Notes under the pieces: model-generated
Database searches by the model: none
Told to the model about the DNA's origin: nothing
The model's input: only the letters and a program-made list of their open reading frames with translations
In this document: piece after piece, positions 1 to 8,831 of the stretch
How the letters are laid out: each line of letters begins with the position of its first letter
Numbering within the stretch: position 1 is the first letter of the stretch
Source: JAOPZW01 sp963851295
GTDB lineage: Bacteria; Actinomycetota; Thermoleophilia; Solirubrobacterales; Solirubrobacteraceae
Direction: 5' to 3'
DNA: 64,000 nucleotides
Assembly: GCA_963851295.1 (NCBI GenBank)
Contig: CAWKOS010000002.1
Coordinates: 62,001 to 126,000 of the forward strand
Translations under genes and position numbers: made by a program

Positions 1-976
1 CTCCTTCTCCTGTGCCACCTGCGGACAGCTCGTCTTCTTCGAGAACACGGCCTGCCTGCGCTGCGGCTCGGAGCTCGGCTTCGACTGGGACCGGCGCGAG
101 CTCCTGACGCTGCGCGGGCTGCGCCGCGCCTACACGCGTTGCGCCAACCACCTCGTGGCCGGCTGCAACTGGCTCGTGGCCCATGAGGGCGAGCTGTGCG
201 CGAGCTGCGCGCTGACCGCCATCCGTCCCGCCGACGACGATCCCGGCGGCCTGGAGCAGTTCCGCGTCGCCGAGGCCGCCAAGCGCTGGCTGATCTTCGA
301 GCTGGGTGAGCTCGGGCTCGCCGTCGAGGGCCGGCGCGAGCGCCCGGGAGGCCTGTCCTTCGAGCTGCTCTCCAGCCGGCGCGCGCCGGTCACGACCGGC
401 CACGCGAACGGCACCATCACGCTCGACGTCGCCGAGTCCGACGACGCCCACCGCGAGGCGCTGCGCGAGCAGCTGCGCGAGCCCTACCGCACCGTGCTCG
501 GGCACCTGCGCCACGAGATCGGCCACTACTACGAGCCGCTGCTCGTGCCCGAGGGGCCGGCGCGCGAGCGCTTCCGCGCGCTCTTCGGCGACGAGCGCGA
601 GGACTACGGCGCGGCCCTCGACCGCCACTACGACAACGGGCCGCCGCCGGACTGGGCGCAGGGCTTCGTCAGCGCCTACGCGACGATGCACCCCTCCGAG
701 GACTGGGCGGAGAGCTTCGCGCACTACCTGCACATCTGGGACACGCTGCAGACCGCCGACGCCTACGGCGTGCGCGTCCCCGACGCCGACCCCTCACCCG
801 ACGCCGAGGACTTCCGCGGGCTGCTGGCCGACTGGCTGCCCCTGACCTACGCGCTCAACGCGATCAACCGCAGCATGGGCCATGACGACCTCTATCCGTT
901 CGTGCTGCCCGAGCCCGTCGTGAGCAAGCTCGCCTTCATCCACGAGCGGATCGCGGCAGCACGACGCCCGGGTTGA
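1..976 (+). CDS. Putative zinc-binding metallopeptidase with N-terminal zinc ribbon (5' end missing)
   Basis: The reading frame is open from base 2 of the window, so the start lies outside. The visible N-terminus holds a zinc ribbon (CATCG, then CLRCGSELG) and a second Cys cluster (CANHLVAGCNW). Near residue 170 is HEIGHYY, an HExxH metalloprotease signature, followed by a conserved-looking DWAESFAHYLHIWDTL segment. This layout matches the putative zinc-binding metallopeptidase family (COG4307 type). The substrate is unknown. No signal peptide can be judged because the start is missing. The 3' end overlaps the convergent FAD oxidase gene by about 40 bases. Confidence 0.75.
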   Translation, partial: SFSCATCGQLVFFENTACLRCGSELGFDWDRRELLTLRGLRRAYTRCANHLVAGCNWLVAHEGELCASCALTAIRPADDDPGGLEQFRVAEAAKRWLIFELGELGLAVEGRRERPGGLSFELLSSRRAPVTTGHANGTITLDVAESDDAHREALREQLREPYRTVLGHLRHEIGHYYEPLLVPEGPARERFRALFGDEREDYGAALDRHYDNGPPPDWAQGFVSAYATMHPSEDWAESFAHYLHIWDTLQTADAYGVRVPDADPSPDAEDFRGLLADWLPLTYALNAINRSMGHDDLYPFVLPEPVVSKLAFIHERIAAARRPG

Positions 977-2303
977 GCAGCCCGTCGGGGTCCAGCGCGC
1001 GCTTGATGCGGGCCATCGCGGCCAGCTCGCCGGGCGACCGCACGAGCTCCAGCCAGCGCGCCTTGGCGACGCCGACGCCGTGCTCGGCGCTGATCGTCCC
1101 GCCGCAGGCGGCGGCCGCGCGCAGCACGGCCTCGTCGACGGCGTAGTCGTCGGGGTCGGGGCCGAGGACGTTGACGTGGACGTTGCCGTCGCCGAGGTGG
1201 CCGAAGAGGATCACCCTGGCGCCGGGATCGATCGCGGTCGCCGCCTCGGTGGCGCGCGCGCCGAACTCCGCCAGGCGCGCGAGCGGCACGCCGACGTCGA
1301 GCTTGTGGGGGACGCCGGCGGCGCTGATCGCCTCCGTGATCGCCTCGCGCAGCCGCCACAGGCGCTCGCGCCCGGCGCTGTCGTCGGCCACGACGGCATC
1401 CTCGATGCCCGCCTGCGCGAGGGCGGCCGCGAGCTCCTCGGTCGGGTCGCTCGTGGAGGCGCACTCGATCAGCATGGCGACGGGCGCCCGCTCGGGCAGC
1501 GGCGACGGGAGCCCGAGGTGGTCGAGGACGAGCTGGAGCCCGTCGTCGACGATGAACTCGGCCGCCGCGAGCGAGGGGAGGGCGGGGCGCAGGTCGGCGA
1601 GCAGCTCGGCGGCGCGCTCGAGCGCGTCGAGGCCGAAGAGGGCGACGACGCGGCTGCGCAGCAGCGGCACGAGCCGCCAGCGCACGGCGGTCACCACGCC
1701 GAGCGTCCCCTCGCTGCCCACGAGCAGCGACGCGAGGTCGTAGCCGGCGTTGTCCTTCAGCAGCGCGGGGCGGTCGAGGACGGAGCCGTCGGCGAGCACC
1801 GCCTGCAGGCCCGCGACGCGCGCCCGGACGGTCCCGTAGCGCAGGGCGCGGATCCCGCCCGCGTTGGTCGAGACGAGGCCGCCCACGGTGGCGCTGTCGC
1901 GCGCGCCGAGGTCGACGCCGGCGTCGAGCCCCGCCGCGCGCGCGTGCTCCTGCAGCTCGGCCAGCGTGACGCCGGCGCCGGCGCGCACCTGGGCGCTCGC
2001 GCGGTCGACGGGCCCCAGGTCGCGCAGCCGCGTGAGGCTGACGACGACTTCGCCGTCGCGCGGCACGCTCGCGCCGACCATGCCGGTGTTGCCGCCCTGG
2101 GGCACGACGGCGGCCCCGTGCTCGCGGCAGGCGGCGAGCACGGCCACCACCTCTGAGGTGTCGGCCGGCCGGACCACGGCGCGGGCGCGGCCGCGGTAGC
2201 GCCCGGTCCAGTCGACCTCGAAGGGGGCGCGCACGTCGGCGTCGACGAGGACGTGGCGGTCGCCGACGGCGGCGACGAGGGCGGCGACGAGGGCGTCGGC
2301 CAC
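936..2303 (-). CDS. FAD-linked oxidase, GlcD / D-lactate dehydrogenase type
   Basis: A 455-residue flavoprotein of the PCMH/FAD-oxidase C family that oxidises 2-hydroxy acids such as glycolate or D-lactate. The FAD-binding half has VVPQGGNTGMVGASVP near residue 70. The C-terminal half has GHLGDGNVHVNV and ISAEHGVGVAKARWL, typical metal/substrate residues, and ends in the NPG motif. The start is GTG. It lies 13 bases downstream of the GntR/FCD regulator on the same strand, so they are probably co-transcribed and the oxidase is a likely target of that regulator. The exact 2-hydroxy acid cannot be told from sequence. Confidence 0.85.
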   Translation of the reverse strand: MADALVAALVAAVGDRHVLVDADVRAPFEVDWTGRYRGRARAVVRPADTSEVVAVLAACREHGAAVVPQGGNTGMVGASVPRDGEVVVSLTRLRDLGPVDRASAQVRAGAGVTLAELQEHARAAGLDAGVDLGARDSATVGGLVSTNAGGIRALRYGTVRARVAGLQAVLADGSVLDRPALLKDNAGYDLASLLVGSEGTLGVVTAVRWRLVPLLRSRVVALFGLDALERAAELLADLRPALPSLAAAEFIVDDGLQLVLDHLGLPSPLPERAPVAMLIECASTSDPTEELAAALAQAGIEDAVVADDSAGRERLWRLREAITEAISAAGVPHKLDVGVPLARLAEFGARATEAATAIDPGARVILFGHLGDGNVHVNVLGPDPDDYAVDEAVLRAAAACGGTISAEHGVGVAKARWLELVRSPGELAAMARIKRALDPDGLLNPGVVLPRSARG

Positions 2304-2316
2304 GGAGGCCGGGCGC

Positions 2317-3039
2317 CTACGCGTGGCCAGGCGGGAAGAGGCCCGCCAGGATGTGCTCGGTGCCGTCGAGGTGGCGGCGCAGCAGGCGCACGGCCCTGGG
2401 GCAGTCGCGGCGCTCGAGGGCGTCGATCATCCGCGCGTGCTCGGCGTTGGAGTGGTCGAGGACCTCGGGCGGGTGGGCGATGTGGGCGATGAGCTCGGAG
2501 ACGTCGGCCTCGACGTCTCCGACGAGGCCGACGAGCTTCGGGATGCCGCTGGCCTCGGCGATCGCCATGTGGAAGCGGATGTCGGCGCGGCGGTAGTCGT
2601 CGAACTCCTTGGCCGCCGCCATGCGCTCGACGCAGTCGCGCAGGAGGGCGATGTGGTCCTCGCTGGCGCGGTCGGCGGCCAGCGTGGCCGCGCCGACCTC
2701 GAGGGCCTGGCGCAGGTCGAGGACCTCGCGCCAGTCGTCGCGCACCGGCCCGGTCGGGCTGCCCTCGGCCAGCGGCGGCTCGTGGACGACGAAGGTCCCG
2801 CCCCCGCGCCCGCGCACGGAGGTCAGATGTCCTGATTGGACGAGAGTCGTGATCGCCTGACGCAGCGTGGAACGCGAAATCCCGAGCTGGTCGGCGAGCT
2901 CGCGCTCGGAGGGCAGCCGCAGGCCCGGACCGAGGATCCCGAGGCGGATGGCCGTCCCCAGGCGCTCCACGGTCTCCTCGAACGTGGTCGGGGGTTGGAC
3001 CGGCTCGAAGACCGCCTCCACCGTGGCGTCGCGAGGCAT
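2317..3039 (-). CDS. GntR-family transcriptional regulator, FadR/FCD subfamily
   Basis: DNA-binding regulator with an N-terminal winged helix (LPSERELADQLGISRSTLRQ, then a basic wing RGRGGGTFV) and a C-terminal all-helical FCD ligand domain. The FCD metal ligands are visible as DIRFHMAIAEASG (Asp and His), HARMIDAL (His) and HLDGTEHIL (His). I chose the ATG at 3039 because the in-frame extension to 3087 gives an atypical hydrophobic leader. It is divergent from the aminotransferase at 3130 and directly upstream of the FAD oxidase. FCD regulators usually answer to small carboxylates, which fits an oxidase of hydroxy acids. Confidence 0.88.
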   Translation of the reverse strand: MPRDATVEAVFEPVQPPTTFEETVERLGTAIRLGILGPGLRLPSERELADQLGISRSTLRQAITTLVQSGHLTSVRGRGGGTFVVHEPPLAEGSPTGPVRDDWREVLDLRQALEVGAATLAADRASEDHIALLRDCVERMAAAKEFDDYRRADIRFHMAIAEASGIPKLVGLVGDVEADVSELIAHIAHPPEVLDHSNAEHARMIDALERRDCPRAVRLLRRHLDGTEHILAGLFPPGHA

Positions 3040-3115
3040 GGCGCAAAGGTACAGATGTGCGGCCTGTCCCACGGACGCACGGTCCATTGTCCTGCCTGGT
3101 GAGCGGTCGCGGTCC

Positions 3116-3121
3116 TAGACT
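3116..3121 (+). promoter_or_regulatory. -10-like hexamer TAGACT, leaderless promoter candidate
   Basis: TAGACT sits 8 bases before the ATG at 3130 and no Shine-Dalgarno sequence is present, so the transcript would begin at or next to the start codon. The same arrangement recurs before several other genes in the window. Confidence 0.45.
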
Positions 3122-3129
3122 GAGCGGCT

Positions 3130-4512
3130 ATGGCCACCACGCACGTCGAGATCGACCGCCAGCGCATCAAGGAGCTCACCGCCCGCGAGGAGGAGCGCCT
3201 CAACGAGCGCACGCAGGCCTCGCAGCGCATGTACGAGCGCGCGCGCGAGGTCCTCACGGGCGGCGTCGCCTCCTCCTACCAGCTGCGCGAGCCGTGGCCG
3301 ATCTATCTCGAGCACGGCGACGGCCCGCGCGTGTGGGACGTCGACGGCAACGAGATGTTCGACTTCCACAACGGCTTCGGCTCGATGGTCCAGGGCCACG
3401 CCCACCCCGCGATCGGCAAGGCCATCGGCGAGCGCTACGTCCGCGGCACGCACTTCGCGGCGCCGACCGAGGACGCGATCGTCGTGGGCGAGGAGCTCGC
3501 CAAACGCTGGGACATCCACCGCTGGCGCTACACGAACTCGGGCTCCGAGGCGACGATGGACGCGATCCGCATCGCGCGCGCGTACACCAAGCGCCACACG
3601 GTGATGAAGATCTTCGGCTCCTACCACGGCCACCACGACACGGTCATGGTCTCGATCGGGGTCGAGTACGACCGGATCGGCCCGCACGAGGCGCCCGCCT
3701 CGCTGCCCTACGGCGCCGGCATCCCGCAGTCGGTCGTCGACGAGGTCTTCTCGGTGCACTTCAACGACGCCGACTCCCTGGACCGTCGGATCGCCAATCT
3801 CGACCGCGAGGGCCGCAAGCCGGCCTGCATGATCATGGAGCCGGCGATGATGAACCTCGGGGTCGTGCTCCCCGAGCCCGGCTACCTCGAGGCCGTGCGC
3901 GCGATCACCCGCAGGCACGGCGTCGTGCTCATCTTCGACGAGGTCAAGACCGGCCTGTGCATCGCGGCCGGCGGCGCGGTCGAGCGCTGGGGCGTCATGC
4001 CCGACATGGTCACGCTGGCCAAGGCGCTGGGCGGCGGCATGCCCACCGGCGCCATCGGCGGCAGCGAGGAGGTCATGTCGGTCGTCGAGGACGGCTCCGT
4101 CTTCCAGGTCGGCACCTACAACGGCAACCCCCTGGGCATGGCCGCGGCGCGCGCCAACCTCACCGAGGTCCTCACCCCGGACGCCTACCGGCACCTCGAC
4201 GCCCTCAACGACCGCATCATGCGCGGCTGCACGGAGGTCATCGAGCGCCACGGCCTCTCCGGCTACTCGGTTGGCGTCGGCTCCAAGGGCTGCGTGACCT
4301 TCTCGCCCGTGAAGATCGTCGACTACGAGACCTTCAAGGCCAACCAGGATGCCGAGCTGGCCGACCTCGCCTGGCTGTTCAACATGAACCGCGGCATCTT
4401 CATGACGCCCGGGCGCGAGGAGGAGTGGACCCTCTCGGTCACCCACACCGACGACTCGGTCGATCGCTACGTCGCCACCTTCGACGAGATGGCGCGCGAT
4501 CTGACAGCGTGA
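3130..4512 (+). CDS. PLP-dependent class III aminotransferase (glutamate-1-semialdehyde aminomutase-like)
   Basis: A 460-residue fold-type I PLP enzyme. IFDEVKTGL holds the Asp (about D270) that binds the pyridine nitrogen, and TLAKALGGGMP holds the Schiff-base Lys (about K298). TNSGSEATMDAIRIARAYT is the phosphate-binding region of the GSA aminomutase/omega-aminotransferase group. The true HemL is shorter and usually lies with heme genes, so this is more likely a catabolic aminotransferase or aminomutase. It is divergent from the FadR-type regulator. Substrate not assignable. Confidence 0.85.
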   Translation: MATTHVEIDRQRIKELTAREEERLNERTQASQRMYERAREVLTGGVASSYQLREPWPIYLEHGDGPRVWDVDGNEMFDFHNGFGSMVQGHAHPAIGKAIGERYVRGTHFAAPTEDAIVVGEELAKRWDIHRWRYTNSGSEATMDAIRIARAYTKRHTVMKIFGSYHGHHDTVMVSIGVEYDRIGPHEAPASLPYGAGIPQSVVDEVFSVHFNDADSLDRRIANLDREGRKPACMIMEPAMMNLGVVLPEPGYLEAVRAITRRHGVVLIFDEVKTGLCIAAGGAVERWGVMPDMVTLAKALGGGMPTGAIGGSEEVMSVVEDGSVFQVGTYNGNPLGMAAARANLTEVLTPDAYRHLDALNDRIMRGCTEVIERHGLSGYSVGVGSKGCVTFSPVKIVDYETFKANQDAELADLAWLFNMNRGIFMTPGREEEWTLSVTHTDDSVDRYVATFDEMARDLTA

Positions 4513-4522
4513 CGCGCCGTTC

Positions 4523-5303
4523 GTGCTCGCAGTCACCGCCACGGTGGCGGCGCTGGCCGCTGCCGCCGCCCCCGTCCCGAATCCCTGCCAGGACCCCGCG
4601 CTCGCGCTGCGCTGCCCGGACCTGGTGATGGCGCCGCCGACCCATCTGCGCGTCGTGCGCAGCCCCAGCCGCAACCATGTCGTGCTGCGGATGGAGAACC
4701 GGATCGTCAACGTCGGGGCGGGACCGGCGGAGCTCTTCGGCCGGCGGATTCTCGCTGAGCGAGATGCGCGCGCGGCAGGTGATCGCCAACGCGGTGGGCG
4801 TGCGCAAGCGCTTCGACACCGGCGCCGAGCTGTACTTCAAGTCGGTGCCCTCGCGCGGGGGCTCGTACTGGAAGTGGCAGGACGCGGCGCGCTTCGAGCT
4901 GTGGGCGATCGACGCCGCCGGGCAGCGGACCCAGCTCGTGCGCGTGGGGCCCAAGCACGACTACTGCCTGCGCGACCTCGACCGCGTGCGGACCGGGCCG
5001 ACGGTGCGCCGCACGCGCTTCTTCGGCGGCTGCAACCAGCGCGCGCTCAAGCACGAGGTCACGCTCGGGACCTCGGTCGGGTGGGCCGACGTCTACCCCT
5101 CGACCTATCCCGACAACTGGATCGACGTCACCGGCCTGCGCGGGTGCTTCTCGGTCGTGCACCGCGTCGACCCCGGGCGCCACATCTTCGAGTCCGACGA
5201 GGCCAACAACGTGGGCTCGCGGATCGTGCGCCTGCCCTACAAGCCGGGGCCGCAGCGCTGCCCGCGCCCGGCCTATCCGGCCCCGACCCCGCCGCCCGCC
5301 TGA
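4523..5303 (+). pseudogene. Lysyl-oxidase-like secreted protein, interrupted by a frameshift
   Basis: The N-terminal part (GTG at 4523, hydrophobic leader, then RCPDLVMAPPTHL and ENRIVNVGAGPAELFG) reads in one frame. The rest (SLSEMRARQVI, KHDYCLRDLDRV, SVGWADVYPSTYPDNWIDVTG, ESDEANNVGSRIV) continues in the +1 frame from about 4743-4752. Together they give a complete bacterial lysyl-oxidase-like domain of about 260 residues. Where copper-dependent lysyl oxidases have a His-rich WHWH-type motif, this protein has YWKWQ, so copper ligands seem lost. The single-base shift may be a real mutation or a sequencing error. The leader lacks basic residues, so the start is uncertain. Confidence 0.65.
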
Positions 5304-6073
5304 TGGACCTCGGGCTGACGGGCAAGGCGGCCTTCGTGACGGGCGCGACGCGCGGCATCGGGCGGGCGATCGCGCGACGGCTGATCGAGGAGGGCTGCGC
5401 GGTCGCCCTCTGCGCGCGCGATGGCGAGGCGGTCGCGGCGGCGGTGCGCGAGCTCGGCGCGGCCCACGGCGTCGCCGCCGACGTCACCCACGAGGGCGCG
5501 CTGCGCGCCGCCGTGGACGAGGCGGCTGCGGCTCTGGGCGGCCTGGACCTCGTGGTCGCCAACGCCGGCGGCTCGGCCGGCGGCCCGGCGCTCGAGGAGT
5601 CGAGCGCGGCCGACTGGCAGCAGACGCTCGCCCTCAACGTGACGCACCCCGCCGTGCTCCTGCGCGCGGCGCTCCCGCACCTGCGCGCCCGCGGGGGCGG
5701 CGCCGCCGTCCTGATCGCCTCGATCTCGGGGATGAAGCCCCAGCCGCGCGCGCAGTACGCCGCCGCCAAGGCCGCCGAGATCCACCTCGCGCACACCCTC
5801 GCGCGCGAGCTCGGGCCGCAGGGCGTGCGCGTCAACGCGGTCAGCCCGGGCTCGATCCTCTTCGAGGGCGGCGGCTGGGCCTCGCGCCGCGACGCCGACC
5901 CGGAGGCCTTCGCGGCGTGGGTGGCGCGCGAGTTCCCGTTCGGGCGCCTGGGCAGCGCCGAGGAGGTCGCCGACGTCGTGGCCTTCCTGCTCTCCGGGCG
6001 CGCGAGCTGGGTCAGCGGCGCCAACGTCGTCGTCGACGGCGCGCAGAACCAGCCCGGGATCGCGGGCTACTAG
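5303..6073 (+). CDS. Short-chain dehydrogenase/reductase (FabG-like)
   Basis: A 256-residue classical SDR. It shows the nucleotide motif TGATRGIG near residue 13, the NAGG motif, the catalytic Ser in IASISG and the YAAAK catalytic Tyr/Lys pair, followed by NAVSPGSI. It should act as an NAD(P)H-dependent oxidoreductase on a hydroxy- or ketoacyl substrate. Its ATG overlaps the TGA of the lysyl-oxidase-like gene by one base, so the two are probably co-transcribed. The 3' end meets the convergent acyl-CoA synthetase with a 4-base overlap. Substrate unknown. Confidence 0.9.
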   Translation: MDLGLTGKAAFVTGATRGIGRAIARRLIEEGCAVALCARDGEAVAAAVRELGAAHGVAADVTHEGALRAAVDEAAAALGGLDLVVANAGGSAGGPALEESSAADWQQTLALNVTHPAVLLRAALPHLRARGGGAAVLIASISGMKPQPRAQYAAAKAAEIHLAHTLARELGPQGVRVNAVSPGSILFEGGGWASRRDADPEAFAAWVAREFPFGRLGSAEEVADVVAFLLSGRASWVSGANVVVDGAQNQPGIAGY

Positions 6074-7506
6074 CCGCCGCGCAGGGCCGCGCGGCGGACC
6101 TTGCCGCTCGGCGTCTTGGGCAGCTCGGCGGCGAAGTCGACGATCCGCGGGTACTTGTAGGGCGCGGTCTGGTCCTTGACGTGGTCCTGCAGCTCCTTGG
6201 CGAGCGCGTCGGAGGGCGCGTGGCCCTCGCGCAGGACGACGACCGCGCGCACGACGGCGCCGCGCTCGTCGTCGGGGGCGGCGACGACGGCGGCCTCGGC
6301 CACCGCGGGGTGCTCGACGAGCGCCGACTCGACCTCGAAGGGGCCGATCCGGTAGCCGGCGGAGATGATGACGTCGTCGGTGCGGCCCTCGAAGAAGAGG
6401 AACCCGTCGTCGTCCACGGTCACGCGGTCGCCCGTGCGCCACGGCCCGTTCGGGGCGCTTGCGCCGTCGGCGTAGCCGCGGAAGAAGGTGGGCACGGTGG
6501 CGGGGTCGAGGACGAGCTCGCCGTCCTCGACCCAGGCGTCGATGCCCGGCAGCGGCCGGCCCATCGAGCCGGGCACCGCCTCGCGGTGCAGCGGCATCCC
6601 GGTGATCTGGCCGGTCTCGGTCTGGCCGTAGCCGTCGCGCACCCACAGCCCCGTCGCCTCGTGCCAGGCGCGCAGGACCTCGGGGTTGAGCGCCTCGCCG
6701 GCGGCGACCAGCCCGCGCAGGCTCTTCGTGGGCCGCGGCTGGGCGCGCTTGGCGATGATCCGGTACTCCGTGGGCGCCATGCACAGCACGGCGACGGGCT
6801 CCTCGTCGAGGATCGCCAGGCGCTGGTCGGGGTCGAAGCGCTCGTCGTGCAGCAGCGCCGCCGCGCCGCGCAGCCAGGGGGCGATGAAGACGTTGCGCGC
6901 CGACTTGCTCCAGCCGCTGGCGGCCGTGCACCAGACGAGCTCGCCAGGACGCGCGTCGAGCCAGTGCTCGGCCTGGACGCGCTGGCCGGGGAGGTAGCGC
7001 TGGGCGTGGACGACGGCCTTGGGCTCGCCGGCGGTGCCGCTCGTGAAGGTGATCAGGCACGGGTCGTCGGGGTCGAGGTCGGCGTGGGGCGGGGGGGTGC
7101 CCTCGGGCCAGTCGCCGACCCCGGGGACCCAGACGGTCGGCCCGCTCCAGCCGCTGTCGGCCAGCGTCCGGCGGTTGCGGTCGTCGGCGAGGACGAGCGC
7201 CGGCCGGGCCACCTCGAGGCGCAGGCGCAGGTCCTTGGCCCGCAGCTGCTCGGTGCACGGGAGCACGACGTAGCCCTGTCGGAAGCACGCGACCATCGTC
7301 GCGACCCAGTCGGGCAGGTTGCCGACGAGGGTCATGACGACGTCGCCGCGGGCGATGCCTCGCTCGTCGAAGTGCGCCGCGAGGGTGCGCGCGGCGCGCG
7401 CGACGTCGCCGAAGCTCCACTCGCGCCGGGTGCCGGCGCGCGAGCGCTCGATGAGCGCCAGGCGCTCGGGCGCGGCCGCTTCGACGACGTCGCGGGCGAA
7501 GTTCAT
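6070..7506 (-). CDS. AMP-forming acyl-CoA synthetase (medium-chain/benzoate-CoA ligase-like)
   Basis: A 478-residue ANL-superfamily ligase that would activate a carboxylic acid to its CoA thioester with ATP. Visible motifs are the P-loop TFTSGTAGEPKAVVH, DGYGQTETGQITG (A5), GYRIGPFEVESAL (hinge/A8) and PKTPSGKVRR with the catalytic A10 Lys near the C-terminus. It is divergent from the acyl-CoA dehydrogenase at 7562, and an operator-like palindrome lies between them. The short N-terminal part and the compact A8 region resemble medium-chain/branched-chain acyl-CoA ligases. The natural acid is not known. Confidence 0.88.
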   Translation of the reverse strand: MNFARDVVEAAAPERLALIERSRAGTRREWSFGDVARAARTLAAHFDERGIARGDVVMTLVGNLPDWVATMVACFRQGYVVLPCTEQLRAKDLRLRLEVARPALVLADDRNRRTLADSGWSGPTVWVPGVGDWPEGTPPPHADLDPDDPCLITFTSGTAGEPKAVVHAQRYLPGQRVQAEHWLDARPGELVWCTAASGWSKSARNVFIAPWLRGAAALLHDERFDPDQRLAILDEEPVAVLCMAPTEYRIIAKRAQPRPTKSLRGLVAAGEALNPEVLRAWHEATGLWVRDGYGQTETGQITGMPLHREAVPGSMGRPLPGIDAWVEDGELVLDPATVPTFFRGYADGASAPNGPWRTGDRVTVDDDGFLFFEGRTDDVIISAGYRIGPFEVESALVEHPAVAEAAVVAAPDDERGAVVRAVVVLREGHAPSDALAKELQDHVKDQTAPYKYPRIVDFAAELPKTPSGKVRRAALRGG

Positions 7507-7515
7507 CGGCGGGGG

Positions 7516-7521
7516 AGCGTA
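7516..7521 (-). promoter_or_regulatory. -10-like hexamer TACGCT for the acyl-CoA synthetase
   Basis: On the minus strand TACGCT lies 9 bases before the ATG at 7506, with no Shine-Dalgarno sequence. The operator-like palindrome directly abuts it on the upstream side. Confidence 0.4.
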
Positions 7522-7537
7522 TCGACTGGCCAGTCAA
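7522..7537. promoter_or_regulatory. Operator-like palindrome TCGACT-GGCC-AGTCAA
   Basis: A near-perfect 16-bp inverted repeat in the 55-base gap between the divergent acyl-CoA synthetase and acyl-CoA dehydrogenase genes, next to the -10-like elements of both. The half sites equal those at 58413-58428 and 61429-61444. Size and symmetry fit a TetR-family repressor that senses acyl-CoA, but the regulator is not in view. Confidence 0.65.
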
Positions 7538-7546
7538 CCAACGGGG

Positions 7547-7552
7547 TATCCT
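7547..7552 (+). promoter_or_regulatory. -10-like hexamer TATCCT for the acyl-CoA dehydrogenase
   Basis: TATCCT ends 9 bases before the ATG at 7562. There is no ribosome-binding site, so a leaderless transcript is likely. Confidence 0.45.
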
Positions 7553-7561
7553 GCGGCGACC

Positions 7562-8770
7562 ATGGCCGCCGCAACGTTCACCGAGAAGACCGACGAGCAG
7601 AAGGCGATCTGCGAGATGGTCCGCCAGTTCGCCGACGAGCAGATCCTGCCCAACGCCGAGCACTACGACGCCGCCGACGAGTTCCCCGAGCCGATCGTCG
7701 AGCAGATGAAGGAGCTGGGCCTCTTCGGGGTCACGATCCCCGAGGAGTACGGCGGCATGGGGCTCGACCTCACCACCTACGTGATGATCGTCGAGGAGCT
7801 CTCGCGCGGCTGGATCTCGATCTCCGGGATCGTCAACACGCACTTCATCGGCTCCTACCTGCTGATGAAGTTCGGCTCCGAGGAGCAGAAGCAGAAGTAC
7901 CTCCCGCGGATGGCCACGGGCGAGATCCGCGCGGCGTTCAGCCTCTCCGAGCCGGAGCTGGGCTCCGACGTGCAGGCCATCAAGACGAGCGCCCGCAAGC
8001 AGGACGACGGCCGCTGGGAGATCAACGGGCAGAAGATGTGGGTCACCAACGGCCTGCTCTCCTCGCTGGTCTTCGTCCTCGTCAAGACCGACCCCGACGC
8101 CGACCCGCGCCACAAGGGCTTCACGTGCTTCATCGCCGAGAAGGAGCCGGGGGCGAGCGAGAACACCGGTGACTACGCCGGCCTCACCGTCCCGCCGAAG
8201 ATCAGGAAGCTCGGCTACAAGGGCGTCGAGTCGACCGAGCTGGTCTTCGACGGCTACCGCTGCCCGGGCGAGAACATCCTCGGCGGCGAGGAGGCGGGCC
8301 TCAACAAGGGCTTCGCGCAGATGATGGACGCGCTCGAGGTCGGCCGGGCCAACGTCGCCGCGCGCGGGGTCGGGATCGCCCAGCGCGCGCTCGAGCTCGC
8401 GCTGCGCTACTCGCAGGAGCGCAAGGCCTTCGGCAAGCCGATCGCCCAGCACCAGGCGATCCAGTTCAAGCTCGCCGACATGGCCACGCAGGTCGAGGCG
8501 GCGCGCCTGCTGACCCTGCGCGCCGCGCGCCTGAAGGACGCCGGCGAGCGCTCGGACCTCGAGGCCGGGATGGCCAAGCTCTTCGCCTCCGAGGCCGGGC
8601 GCTACTGCGTCGAGGAGTCCTTCCGGATCCACGGCGGCTACGGCTACTCCAAGGAGTACGAGATCGAGCGGCTCTACCGAGACGCGCCGCTGCTGCTCAT
8701 CGGCGAGGGCACCTCGGAGATCCAGCGGATGGTCATCGGCCGCAAGCTCCTGCAGCGCCACAAGATCTAG
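7562..8770 (+). CDS. Acyl-CoA dehydrogenase, methylsuccinyl-CoA dehydrogenase-like
   Basis: A 402-residue FAD acyl-CoA dehydrogenase. It shows AAFSLSEPELGSDVQAIKT (FAD/substrate loop), MWVTNG, RKAFGKPIAQHQAIQFKLAD, RIHGGYGYSKEYEIERLYRD and the catalytic-Glu segment LLIGEGTSEIQR. From memory of the family it is close to the dehydrogenases that in streptomycetes lie beside the MaoC and malyl-CoA lyase genes of the ethylmalonyl-CoA pathway, so methylsuccinyl-CoA oxidation to mesaconyl-CoA is a good candidate reaction. The operator shared with malyl-CoA lyase (60350) supports this. A branched-chain acyl-CoA substrate remains possible. Confidence 0.85.
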   Translation: MAAATFTEKTDEQKAICEMVRQFADEQILPNAEHYDAADEFPEPIVEQMKELGLFGVTIPEEYGGMGLDLTTYVMIVEELSRGWISISGIVNTHFIGSYLLMKFGSEEQKQKYLPRMATGEIRAAFSLSEPELGSDVQAIKTSARKQDDGRWEINGQKMWVTNGLLSSLVFVLVKTDPDADPRHKGFTCFIAEKEPGASENTGDYAGLTVPPKIRKLGYKGVESTELVFDGYRCPGENILGGEEAGLNKGFAQMMDALEVGRANVAARGVGIAQRALELALRYSQERKAFGKPIAQHQAIQFKLADMATQVEAARLLTLRAARLKDAGERSDLEAGMAKLFASEAGRYCVEESFRIHGGYGYSKEYEIERLYRDAPLLLIGEGTSEIQRMVIGRKLLQRHKI

Positions 8771-8831
8771 CCCGGCCATCCGTCGAGGTTTTGCGCAACT
8801 TCGGCTTCAGGTTGGGTATCTAAGGCGCTGA

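Noticed and set aside
5273..8779. An open frame of 1168 codons on the minus strand
   Set aside because: It runs antisense to the SDR and dehydrogenase genes and out of frame across the acyl-CoA synthetase. Its composition is Arg/Ala/Gly-rich with no domain, as expected for alternative frames in very GC-rich DNA.
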